Origin: Takifugu bimaculatus
Lineage: Eukaryota; Chordata; Actinopteri; Tetraodontiformes; Tetraodontidae
Direction: 5' to 3'
NCBI GenBank assembly: GCA_004026145.2
Contig: CP034976.1
Coordinates: 14,713,482-14,777,481, forward strand
DNA: 64,000 nt
In this document: positions 13,003 to 30,166 of the stretch, piece by piece
How the letters are laid out: each line of letters starts with the position of its first letter
Position numbering within the stretch: the stretch's first letter is position 1
The notes under the pieces: generated by a model
The model's database searches: none
What the model saw: the letters and a program-made list of their open reading frames with translations, nothing else
What the model was told of the DNA's origin: nothing
Position numbers and translations under genes: made by a program

Positions 13003-16000
13003 TTAGCTGGTGTCTTGCTGCCTCAGGAATGCATGCTAAGAGGACGGAGGGAGTGCACTCGTTACCGTGCGTGTTGCTCGCTGTGGTTGGGGGTGACGGG
13101 CCGCTCCACATGGCTTTCCCTGCAAGCGTTGCTAATGTTAGAGGCAGTCGTGTGGGCTGGGACTCTGCTGCCAGAGAGTAAGAAGCTGGCTGAGGGGGAG
13201 TTCAGCAGCTGCCACCTGCTCCTGTTTGAGCAGGGATGGGGAGACTTTGGAGAAATGTACTGCAAAAAGGCATTTCTCTACATCTGAAGTGTGAGGAAGA
13301 CACCCCAGCCCGACTGTAAGCCTACATTTAAAAGCCTCTCTGTTAGGCAACACGCTGTTTTTCACCTCAGCGGCTTCTTCCTCCTCCAACTCAGTGAAGT
13401 GGAGATTAGCCGGACCCTGGTCTTAAGTATCCTGGCTCACTTTGATTAAACAATTGCGGCGAAAGAGATCAGGAGTGGACTTTGTGTCTGCGGGGTCAAG
13501 CTTTGATCTTTGCTGCTGTGTCGGAACACCGTTCGTGTACACGACCCGTTCGGCCATTCCGCCCATTTAAACAGGCCGTAAGAGGCCAATGCAAGTGTTT
13601 TAATATTTTTATTTTACATAGATAGTCTGCAGTTTGCCTTGTTTTATGATATTGCAAACTGGACTAACTGGGTTGGTCCCTCAATGTACAATAGAAGCTG
13701 AGATGAGCATCAATGTGCAGGCACCTGCCGCCCAGAGCCTGAACTTGTAACGGTGTCCATTTGTAAAAGCCGTCGAATTGAGTTTAAACCAAACCAAGGC
13801 TCTCGGGTTTGGTGCTTAAGCAGCTCTCATGTAACATTAGTGGAAACTAACTTGAAGGCCGTTTATATAACTGTTGATTTATGACCCGCAGTGGCGATAG
13901 AGGCAAGAAAAGATAAAGTGGTGAAGCGAGGAAGGTCCTCCCTCCTCACACTTGTTCCTCCAGGTGTTAAACCAGAGCTGCCTTCCAGAGGACTCAGCCT
14001 CAGGAAAGAATATAACATACAATCGCTGCACAAAAACTAGATATTTAACAATAGTATTTGCTCTAACGTGTCATATTTTATTTGAAGCAGCTTTTACGAA
14101 AAGGTGAAAATGGCACATTGTAAATATTTTGAAATGAAAGATCAATAGTACATCGGATATCAGATTAAATGGATGGATTAACATCAGTGAGGGAATGTCT
14201 TGTTTTTAAGTATTATACACCACAAACACTGCAAAATCCAAGTTTATCATTTCACGGCTAGCTTCAGGAACAAAAAGCGCCGTGATGCTTAAGAATATAT
14301 TTCACATTTTTGTCTTGCTGTGATATTCCTTGTTTTTTCCTCTGTCGGTATTTTAGGTGACTGTGACACATTTCACAGCCTTATTTACCTTTGACATGTT
14401 GGGTACAACAAAAGGAAGTGGCTGTCGGCAACTGACGCTGGAAGGATGCACAGTCAGGGCGTTGCTGTGTGTTCTCAATGGCTTCTTATCATGACAGTAA
14501 AGTTTAGACTAGAAAGTTCAGTTATTCTGGTGCTGAACATAATCAGTGGATGTAAACATTTGCTCACTTACAGTTGCAGGTTAACTGCCTACGCACACAA
14601 AACCAAAACAAAACCATTCAACATCTTTAGCGCTAATTTAGTCGTCTTAGTTGTCTTTTTTTTATCGTTGTGTTCCTGTAGCCTTGAACCCGAGTAACTA
14701 TCATAAATAAATAAATACATTCACATATTTGATGAGAAACACTGATGAAGTAGGCTGCACTGAGGTCTGCATCTTGGAAAATGAGTCTCTTTGTCCAGTC
14801 AGTGTTTAAACAGAAGGTGCTAAGGGTTTCAAATGGTGTTAAACCTTTTAGCTAAATACAAGGACTTTGCTCTCATCCCTGCTCATCCTTCAGTTGGTGG
14901 GAGAAAAGGCGAAGTGAGTCCTGGAGGAACCCAATGAATTAAGCTGCAGAACATTCCGGTTTAAGGGGGCAGAGTGTAAATGAAATTAAAGTCCTCAAGG
15001 CATCTGTGGCGTTACCCGTTAAATGACAGCTCACAATGAGAGATGTATGGTGATGGCGGCAGTTTCCAGGGACAGCTGGACAGGCGTTTTCTTCTCATTG
15101 TCCTGGAGGTTTTCTTTAAAAGGTCATAGGTCATTCAGCTGAAACACAGTCCCAGTGGGAACTTTCCTTCGTGATATAGCCTTGCAGAATTTAGACCTTT
15201 CTTTAGTTGTCAGTCAGCTGCTTTAAACATATTTTGGCATCTGGAGATTCTGCACAATGTGAGTGTTAATGTGCTCGAAACAGAAAAAGATGAGGGAAAA
15301 ACAGACGTTGCAGAGACTTATAATGACCTTTAAATAGCACAGCTTGCGGCTCCTCATTCTAAAATATAATTTTTTTTTAGACTTCCTTTCAAATGACAAA
15401 TGTGTCCTGCTTCACTGTTCCACCTGTTAGCATCAGCAGCATCCTTCCACTGTAGACTGCATGGACCCCACTCAGCAGCTCCCAATGTGGTTAGAGATAA
15501 TAGAAGTAAAAGGATTCATTCGTCAATTAAATTAGACCAATATGTGTCTTTTTGCATATGAACTGAACAATGTTTTAGCTCGGTATCACATTAGAATATC
15601 GACTACATCTGCTGGCATCTTATTTTAACAAGAAAGAGGAAAAAATTAGCCTGGTTCTTTAAAAATGAGGCAGAAAGAGGGAAAATATATTGGCTGTCGT
15701 TGAAAATAGTCCTGTTAGTGTTCAGTAACACAGCTGTCCTTCAGGTCCCTTCAAATTTAAACACTTTTGTCAAGCAGGATTTCAGTCTGAATTCAGCTCC
15801 GTGTTAAGAGAATAAAAGTGACTGTGATGCTGCGGCATGTGGCTGCAGACACCGGCGACAGGCTGAGTTATGAGCCAGAAGGTTCCGTTTAAGAGCTACA
15901 TCCGTGAGTTTGAAAGCTTATTATAACACCGCGCAGTGATTTAGAGGCTTTGGAAAGTAATATTTATTCAGCTGTTTCGCATCTTTTGCCTATTTTTCTT

Positions 16001-17383
16001 TCTATGTCAAATCATAGTTGGAATTCTGATACTTATCAAGGGGATCTTTTTTTTGTGCGCTCATTACTTCAGGCCTAAATTTAGCGTATGTGATCACTGG
16101 GCGAGGACGTGTTTCATCCTTGTTGATACCGAGCAGGCAATTAATCTGCAGCCCAGAACGAAGCTTGGTTGGCTCGGTGCTGGGTCACCATTTTCATTTC
16201 ATTCGCCTTTTTTCAAAGTGATGTGACCAAAGCGAGTAGTCGGCATCAGGCAGAGCAGGTCTCCACACGTCAGGATCAGGCTAAACCGGCCGTGGTTGTA
16301 GAAGTGAGCCAAGAACGAAACCAGTCAATTAGCCATGGTTCTTATCTGGGATTGACCGTGAAGACACTTTTAGAGGGTTTTAGGAGGGAATGACCAGGTC
16401 AACAGCTGTTTACAAGGCAGAACACGTTCCTCCCCCAGCAAAGACAGCAGGATTCTATCACCGAATCGACGTTTTGATTAAAGTTGTTCCATAAATCGCT
16501 CTGTGAGGCTGTGTGTGCTGCGGGTTGACAGTAGAGATATTAAAGCAGAACGCTTCCATGTTATTGTGATAGATTTGGTCAGAACATGTTGGTTCTGACA
16601 GCGATGACACACGGTGACAGCTTTTCATCTCCATTTATGTGCCTTCATACTCTCTGGTCCAGTTACTCCCAGCACCCTTTCATGCCTATAATCACTGTTT
16701 CCTGCAGATTTAAAAGGAATGGTTATTGCCCCCCCCCCACTGACCTGTTCAAAAATTCAAAATATTGAATTTTCTTGTGAATCTTTCTCTGCTATAATGT
16801 CCTGACCCTCAATCTTCACCACGATGTCACATCCTCTCGCTTTGTTATTTTCCGTGATGTTGTATCCTGTTTCTATATTTTCTTTGACCACAGGAAGCCG
16901 TTGATCTTTTTTTAAATGTCCTCAGGGGCTTTCTTCTATTCTCCAGGCTCTCTCTCAGGCTCTGACTGAGTCATGTTTTCTCTTCTTTCTTTTTCTTGAC
17001 GTTCCTCTTCTTATGCACCCTTTTAGGCTCACTCTTGCCCTCGGCCTGTAACGAGCACACCCTTAAAAGCTGTCCTGTAAACACATCTTATCAGGCTTAG
17101 TTCAGCTTTCATACATGACACAAGCTCTTTCTACTCCATTTAAGTACCGTAGCAAGGGTGATCAAGGCGGGGGAGTTTGTATTTAATGAAAAAACTAATA
17201 ATAAAAAGAAACTGTTAAAAGATTCTTTAAAAAAAAAAAATCCCAAACTGTATTCCTTGTCTTTCCTCAGGTGATAGTTCTGATCAGTGTAAATCGCACC
17301 CTCGGCCAGCATTTACAGCAAGTAAGATGTTTTCTAGTGCACGTCAAACAGTGGTTAGAGGTGGAGAAATGTCAGAAACTAGC

Positions 17384-17384
<1 letters not shown>

Positions 17385-17417
<33 letters not shown>

Positions 17418-17436
17418 GCCGTCATCATCATCATCA
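17385..17436. repeat. (CAT)n microsatellite with interruption
   Basis: About 11 ATC/CAT units, a short CGCCGT interruption, then about five more units. It encodes poly-His or poly-Ile in spurious ORFs. Confidence 0.95.
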
Positions 17437-17929
17437 ACTGCCCCCTGCTGGTGACTTGGTGCCTGATCACCCATTCAACCAAACGGATCCAATGATCCAG
17501 GCAGACGGAGCTGGCAAATTAAGCTCAGTCTCAGGCAGGAGTCCTGCTGGGAAAGAGGAAGTCATGAACAAAGAAACCATGCAGGCCTGCAAACCACAGA
17601 GGAACGGCCTCACAGTCCACTATAAATGTGACCTGCACTTAAGCGTTCACGTTCATCTGTAGAACTCGGAATGTTTGAAAGAGTGAGACAGATTTTTTTT
17701 AAAATGCATGTCCTGCGCACACACAGGACACACACACACGCGCGCGCGCACACACACTCACACATACGCATGCGTGTGCTCTAGCTCCTGTGCTGAAGTA
17801 ACAAGCCTTTAAATTCATTTTCAAATGAACTCCAGGAAGTGTATAATTTCATGTTTCTCACTGCCTGGATGTGTGCGGACTATGTGAGCTTGTTTCCTCT
17901 CCCTCCCTCTATCAAGTCTGTCACCATAG

Positions 17930-17943
17930 CAACCTAGTGGGAG
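17930..17943. promoter_or_regulatory. RFX X-box-like motif
   Basis: GTCACCATAGCAAC matches the X-box consensus GTNRCC-AT-RGYAAC. It lies in putative ncald intron 1. Confidence 0.5.
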
Positions 17944-19339
17944 CTGAGGAGGCTATTTAATAGTAAAAGGGCAGGAAATATTGACTGTGTGCAACTTCAG
18001 CCCATCCAATCGATGGTGACAAGACCTAAAAGCTGTTTATCGTCCTCCTTGGTCACTGGAGTTGGCTTTGTTTGCAGACTGGAAGATTTGTGTTATCACC
18101 TCACAAAAGCATTGTGGAGCAGAAAACATCCACCGCTACGTCACTGACATGGTCTTTCTTTATATTTGCAATACTTTAGTAAGTAGAGGCTGCCTGTTGT
18201 GAATGCAGAGAATCTCGTAATGGCACAGAATTTCCCATAGAATTCATTAAAATGGACAATAAGGAAAGAAATTCCACCATATTTGGCTGCTATTAGCAAC
18301 CTGAAACGTGTCTGAAGACCCGGAGCTCATTAGTGGAGTGTAAAATGATGGAAAAAGACTGCAAAAACATGCAAAAAGCACTTCCTGTCTGATCCTGGGA
18401 AGGCTGGCTGTGGTCCAAGTAGCACAAACGCCCTACTCTGGGGTCACCCAGTGGGTCACCCAGTGGCTAACTACTGAATGGAATGCTGCCAGGGCCGGTC
18501 TGCCTTTTCCAACCTCCCCTACTGGTCACTGTCAGGAAGTGGCAATGGTTCCCACTGTTTAAGGACTGGTTTTAACCTAAAATTTGGTACATTTTACTTT
18601 GGTTGATTGAGATTATTGCAGGTTTCTCCATCCAGCTTTGGGTTGGCTGGTTGATTTTATCAGCACCTGAAAAAGGAATGTTTGTCCTGAAGCCCTTTTG
18701 GCCAGAGATGCATCGGTCGGCAGCTTTGTTTATTTCCATTTCTGTTTTGTATTTGTGCTTCAGCATGTCGCCCTACTCTTTCACAGGTGCATTGACGTTT
18801 AAGTGCACTGTTGCGCAACTCCTTGAGTGAGCAAAAAGCAAGTTTCCAGTAAAGAGTTCTCCTCTAGCTCCACTTACATCAATGTTATGTGATTAACTGG
18901 AAGCTCCCATAAGCAAAAACGCCGCTGAAGGCCCATTGAGAGAATCCATCCAGAAGTTTTTGCAGAAGAAAGTGAAAGTGACAATGATCTCTTCATCAGA
19001 TTCCAAAAAAATGTTTAAAACCCAGCCAGCGAAGACAGCTCAAATCAGCCACCTTTAATGAGAGGAAGTCTAAAGGAATTATTCTAAAACATCTTTCGGT
19101 AGTTTCACTTTAAGCTAATCCTTTAAGCGGATTGTGGGAGAAAAAAAGGCCGCTCACCTGAGACTCAACTTAATTGTCTGCTGAGCCACGTGATTGGTCT
19201 GATGCACAGCCTTTAGAGTGGGAAGAATGCTGTGGAAGGAAGGATCCATGCAGAGAGGACTGTTGTAATTTTGATCACGGTTGACTTCATGCTACTCGCC
19301 TCAGATACCTGCACCCACATAACCACCTATACACCCACC

Positions 19340-19372
19340 CACACACACACACACACATATAAACACACACAC
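19340..19372. repeat. (CA)n microsatellite, interrupted
   Basis: CA repeat broken by a TATAAA segment. Similar short CA/TG runs occur at about 8090-8103, 10744-10763, 17720-17760, 22677-22705, 23428-23467 and 32565-32586. Confidence 0.9.
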
Positions 19373-19470
19373 TCACAATCACTGATTATGTGTACTTGAC
19401 TGCGAGAAGTGCAGTGTGTATGCAGCACTCTCAGCCAGACGCTCATCAATGGCTGTGGGATTTTCTGAAG

Positions 19471-19484
19471 GTTACTATGGTAAC
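19471..19484. promoter_or_regulatory. RFX X-box-like motif, one mismatch
   Basis: GTTACTATGGTAAC is a near-palindrome: the right half fits the RFX half-site and the left half has T for C at one position. It is the third X-box-like sequence in the ncald 5' region. Confidence 0.4.
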
Positions 19485-21583
19485 TGCACTGAAATTGCAT
19501 AAGAGAGAGGGCTTTTCGTGTGTAGGATGATATAAGAGGAGATGGGGACTGTGGAAATATGAAATGAGGAGCAAAGACAGCGACTTTGTGAATGGGGTCA
19601 CTCAGAAGAGCCATCATTGCTGTGTGAGGCTCCATTTTCTTTTAGTTTCTTTATTTTTTTACTGGGGGAAGCGACCCAACGATGTCTGCGGTCAACCTGA
19701 CGACTGTGTTTATGAAGCATGAGGTGAACGATGATGCTGAGCGTTCTCTGAGTCTGGCTCACCCCACGCTTCTGTCCTGGGCGTGTTTTGAATGAACCAA
19801 CCGTCGTTGAAGCGGCCTGTCCTCACCACAGAAAATGTAAACGGCTGCGAGACGGAAGCACAAGCTGCGTAACGGGATCACGGAGGTGGTGACAAACCAG
19901 CAGCCTCCTGTTCTGATCACGTGGGTAATAAAGCTGCCACATGAAGACAGTCGTGGGGGGGGATGTCTGATCATTGTTGGTGTTTTGATGTGGATGGTGA
20001 GAGAGACTCATATTATGCATGTTGGTAAATTGTATATTTTTTAAAGAAGGTACAGCACCGCCAGCTGTGCTGTGAAGAGGCAGAGAGCCTTCACACACAC
20101 CCGAGGGCAGGTTAGCGGCTCTGGTTAATGTAAATATGTGACTGTGGGGAGGAAACAAGAGCAAAAAGTTTTGTTCTAATTTTCTGTGCATGCATGAAGC
20201 TTCTCTGCTTCTACCTAAGCATCACTGAGATGCAAAAGGGATTCTCCTTATGCTCCTCTGGTGTGTCCAGTCCATCTACTGGAGCCACTTCTGTCATTAT
20301 TTACAGTAGAAGAACTTGTAGCAATAACTTCCTGACTGGTTATTTTTACCAGGCTTTATTGCTGGAGGGTGCGGTTTTCCCTCCGTCTCTGGGAGAAGGT
20401 AATTCATCAGCCCGATACGTTATCACGCCTCAGATATCTCAGTTTACTTTGTGGCATTTCTCCTCGGGGAAGTCCTTTTTAGTTAAACCTCTGATACATA
20501 AGAGTCCTTTATGCTATTTGTTTTGAGTGTTTGGTCAGCTGCAGATCCAATGGAGGATGTGAAAGAAACTGCAAGTTCTCATGTGCCTGCTGCCTTAAAA
20601 GGTTGTCAAGCGTGCGTGAATGGCTAATTTCCTGATTTCTGATGTTTCATAGAGCTGAAAAAAGCTGTTTTCTGCAGGAGAACATGCAGAAACAAGGCGC
20701 AGGTACAATATATCCTCACCTACGCGCTTGGCTTTTGGAGGGGCGAGAGCACAATCTCTCCGAGAGCAGGCATTTCCTGTTTGTGTTTTTAAACAACAAG
20801 ATTCTTCCTCTGCTGCTTTGCTGTCAGCGCCTCCCAAACTGAGCTGGTCTGTCAGCAGATCTACCCCGTCCCCGGAGAGTAAAACCCCACTGACACAACC
20901 CTGGTGTCTCCGCTCAAATATGTGAGATAAATGACGTCATGAAAGGAAAGTAAAAAATATTTGCGCAAAATAAAGCTCTCCGTGATAAAATTAACCTTTT
21001 TTTTAAAAAAAATAAATCAATATTATCCTCCACATAAAGACAATGGGATATATCATAACACACTATATCAGTGGATGGCCAATCAGACGATGGACTGCCG
21101 TACGTACAGGACATAACGCCTTTTCATCGCTTTATGGCCGAATGTGTCTCTAATCTCCACAGTCGCTCAACGTTGTGACACGACGAACACTTTGTTCTGT
21201 GAGCATCATAACTTTTATGGTCTGAAAGCAATAAATTGCTCCAGGTCGGCTGCTCCCAGGCACCGTCCTAAAGGAGGACGCTTCTCTTACACGGCAGAGC
21301 ATAAATAGGGTTGGCATCCATCGCCTACGTGTGCATGGGGGGGGTCATATGGCATACGGTTGCATCTTAACATCAGAACTTCATATGGATCTTTGCTTTA
21401 AAGGGCAGTTTTGATTTTTAAAACACATTTTCCAGGGCCTGTATATGCATTTTATTTATCTTATAGCTGAGTGACCACATGTACGCCACTGGACACTTGA
21501 AACGAATTCAATCCTGTATGAAGGTGCTCATCCTAAACCTTCCCCCTCGTCTCTCTTTCCTCTATTCCTCAGTTGTGAACTGA

Positions 21584-26658
<5,075 letters not shown>

Positions 26659-29330
26659 ACCTGCAACGTCGACACGACCCTGTAAGACAAGCCTTTAGCA
26701 AGTTTAAGTTGACTTGGTGTCGGTGGTTTCTATAAAAACTGCCTCCTGGGCAGCAAACGTGCCTGGCAGAGGGCAGCTGCTCGGAGGCTTTTTGTGCCGT
26801 GCTGGGAGTGGGAGAGGTCATCCACCTCGTCATGGAGGGTTAGCTTCATGGAACGCTATTAAAGGCTGGTGGAGTAGCCGAAGGTGTTGCTGCTGGAGCA
26901 GCTGAGCCGAGCTCCCCACGTGGAGGACGTGCCGGCGCTGTCAGATCTATAGTTACATGACGGCACATTCTAAAAAGGTTATTATAATATTGGCAGGTTT
27001 CTTGCTGAGTGTTTGCAACAATCTTCATACTTTTATACTTGTTTTGTGCCTTGAGAAAAGAAGTCTTGACAAATTAGGGCTCAGAGCTTTTCAATGTAGG
27101 TCTGGTCAAGTCATCAAGGCCCAAACGTTCTATGATTTATTTCTCATGTATACGTTTTGCATCACGTTGGTTTTCCATTCGTCCTTGGCTGTTATGTTAA
27201 TAGCTGCCCCCATCTGTCTCTCCTCAGTGCTTCTTTGGGGGTCTCTGATGGACAACTCAACTCTCCACTTAGGAGCAGAGCGATGATGAAGAATGACAAG
27301 CTGATGATGATGATGAAGGAGACAAGCTTTCGATATGCACTGAAGACGATGGTCTCGGGAGTCGCATTCTCCTGTTTAACCCCTCCCCCACCCCCCACCC
27401 CCCAGCTGATTTTTAGACCCTCCAAGCTGAGACTGAACCCGGGGACTTTGAGGAACCCTCGTGAGGTTTTCGGAGTGTTTTTGACCCCTCAGTTCTCCTA
27501 TTTGCATGTCAGAGTATAAAAAGGTCTGCAGTAGGTTGTATATATACAGCATCAACTGGAGTCTCTGTATCAGTGTGTATCTAGACGCCGTGTGTGCATG
27601 AGTCAAACAGACAGTGTTCAGTAACAGGACATACTGTAGGCGAGACAATTTAATCAGCAGAGCTGGAGCTTCGTCCTCCTCTGCTTTCACTTTCCTCTTT
27701 TTCTACTGTGAGAATGTGGACGTTTGTGTTTTTGCCAAACTTGATAAACTTTGGTTTCATATCTCGTGCGGGAACATAATTAGACAACCATGATACTGCG
27801 CTGCCGCACACCTGCCCAGATCTGTTCGGTTTGTGCTTATATATACTCGTAGAAGAAAGCGATGGGTTTTCTGCTGGTGTTGTCAGAGAAACCTGGGGCA
27901 GCACGTGGTGGAGTTTTAACTCAAACTCTGATTGTCTGGACGGCTCAGAACATAACTGTGGTGACATTAACAACGACGTTTATGAAGCTGTTGTGCGAGC
28001 ATGCCAGCCTTGGTTTTAGTTTTTTAAACTTTGTGGAGACCAGAGTTCTTCATATACAGTTTTAGATGTTTGTAGATGCCGCATGTTGAATCAGCCCCCG
28101 AGCCGTCGGTTACAGGGGCGCCTTGGCTAAATAACATGTATGCATGTGACTTGTGCGCATGTATGTGTGTTTTTCCACGTGTTTGCTTCTCATTGTTTGT
28201 GCTGCCTGACAGTGTTATAGAATGACTTTGAAGACTTTGGTGGAATCTGATGCTGACACGTCTGATGGACGGGTGGAAGAACACTGAGACTCAAGAGGAC
28301 TCTGTTGAGGACTGACTTCTGAAACAACGAGTACAATAATCTGTTTTCAGTCAAATATCACCAACAGATGTTAGAATAACTGACTTAAAATCTAAATTCA
28401 AGCCAAAATTGTTCAGATTGCTGGAATAAAACGTAACTGCCAGTTTCCCTAGCTTGGTACATCTCCACTTTGCTGAGGTTTTCTCTAACGTTTACCTTTT
28501 TATACTCAGAAAGTCCCTTTTTAACGTGAGCTAGCCTCCTTTACCAGAGCTGGACTGGTAATCTGCTGTGTATTTTCCTACACACGGCCAGAACATCACT
28601 GGCACTTCTCGATATCGTGCTCACATTCTTTCTTTGCTAATTTTCTTCTCCAGTGAGGTTTTAGGAAATGTTAGATCCCGTCGGTGTGATAGGAGATGTG
28701 GACATTTTACAAAAACTCTGTGAACGAGCGCTCATCAATGAATACTTCTAAAGTGTGTTTTTAGCAAGGTAGCGTACCAAAATAGGCCACACAGAAGGAT
28801 TTATTGTTATTGAACACACAGCTTCAGTATCTATTCAGCTGACTCTGGGTCTCACAGGGGTATTGCTGCACCTGCTACTGATAAACTGTTGTACCATGTT
28901 GCAGAGAAGACGGTTCCTTTCGAATCCTCATCAACCCCCAGATTGACAAACCACGTCAGTTTCTGCTTGGTTCTCATTACAGAATCTCTAGTAATAAAGA
29001 ACTGCTGTCTGGAGGAGGAGGAGGATACAGAACAATACAACTACTGCAACGAAGCATCATCCTGTTACTTTTATTGCCTTTTTTTTCCATTGAAGGCGAG
29101 TCGGGTGGAACATTTCTGTTATAAAACACAAACTAGCATCTTGTGGTCAAGTGCCAAATTATAACAAAAGCAGTATTGTATTGATTTACACTGTACAATT
29201 GTCATCTGTTGAAAAAAATGTTTGTAATTGTTGCGTTTTGTAGGTTTTTGTATGCTATCCTGTAATCCAGTGACTGCAGTTTGGGAAGGCAGGATTCTGT
29301 TTTCTGGTCAAAAGGCAAGAATTAAAGTTA
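26659..29330 (+). other. ncald: Long 3' UTR of ncald and tail-to-tail spacer
   Basis: No coding ORF is supported between the ncald stop and the grhl2 3' end. Plus-strand poly(A) signals occur at 28425-28430 (AATAAA), 28993-28998 (AATAAA) and 29321-29326 (ATTAAA), so the 3' UTR could be about 1.8 to 2.7 kb. NCALD is known for long brain-expressed 3' UTRs. Which signal is used cannot be told from sequence. Confidence 0.5.
28425..28430 (+). terminator. ncald: Candidate ncald poly(A) signal
   Basis: Canonical AATAAA about 1.77 kb after the stop codon. A second AATAAA lies at 28993-28998 and an ATTAAA at 29321-29326; these may give longer transcripts. Confidence 0.4.
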
Positions 29331-29684
29331 CAGTTTATTGTGCTTAAGAATTTGCATGGTGGGTACTTTGCATCGGCTCAATTCATCCAGCAAGAACTTT
29401 CGTTTACAGCTATTATTAGGGCGGCACTATTGACTAAGTCCTGCCCACCAGTTATTCTAATATTAGATCTAATTTCATAAAAGAGTTATTATTAACCCAT
29501 TTTTTTTGGCCATAAAATGCAACGTTAGCCATAGTTCCAACACTTATTCTCCCTGCATGCCATTGTGATGCACTTGCCATGCTCTGTCAAGGCCGGTTGG
29601 TCCCATAATAATGTTGTTGGCAGTAATTTGAAAATGTTTTATATCAAATGCAACAAGACAAGAGCACATACTTATAAAACTACA

Positions 29685-29690
29685 TTTATT
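29685..29690 (-). terminator. grhl2: Candidate grhl2 poly(A) signal
   Basis: AATAAA on the minus strand (TTTATT on plus), about 480 nt after the grhl2 stop codon. This gives a short 3' UTR ending near 29660, close to the longest possible ncald 3' end, so the two genes are tightly convergent. Confidence 0.5.
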
Positions 29691-30166
29691 GACTCGTTTA
29701 AAAGATTGTACATCATGCTGTGTCAGGTGTAAATAGTGCAGTTATTCTCAGCAAAGGATGTAGAACCAACTTATAAATATTTTAGACTTGAGATGAAAAG
29801 CAACAAACACTCAGAAGAAACAAAAAAATAACCCGTTTAACAGCCTCATGGAGACCTGACGTGTTGTTTCTTTGTTCAGTTAAAGAGTAAGAAACAACGG
29901 CCACAGGAATATGAAGAATGGTGAAATGATTTTTAAAAGAACAACCTCTCCGTCAGAGGACAGGCCATAATCCAGGACTGCTGATTACAATTACATGAAA
30001 AAGTCAAAGCTCTCCGAGAACGAGTGCACGTCAGCTCATCACAGGACAGCAGAGCCCACTCAACCTCCTCAGACACATGCTGGTGTTGTTACCTCCTAAA
30101 GACAGTTTTTAATCCATGGGTGGGCTTCGGTCCGATGACTACAGGTGAGCAAAGTGCTAAAACCCC

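Larger units (their letters stand above)
12734..21572 (+). other. ncald: Putative ncald intron 1, non-coding
   Basis: About 8.8 kb between the likely untranslated exon and the first coding exon. No coding exon is recognised. It holds a poly-G tract, a (CAT)n run, CA runs and two RFX X-box-like motifs (17930-17943 and 19471-19484). A 13-bp tandem duplication built on GTCACCCAGTGG lies near 18441-18466. The intron status depends on the 5' UTR exon call. Confidence 0.4.

Noticed and set aside
12751..13287. 178-codon plus-strand ORF
   Set aside because: It runs through a 33-nt G tract that codes poly-Gly and lacks any recognisable family. Its frame depends on the exact count of G, which is unreliable.
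17327..17662. 111-codon ORF with a long His run
   Set aside because: The His run comes from a (CAT)n microsatellite. The flanks are not protein-like and lie in a putative ncald intron.
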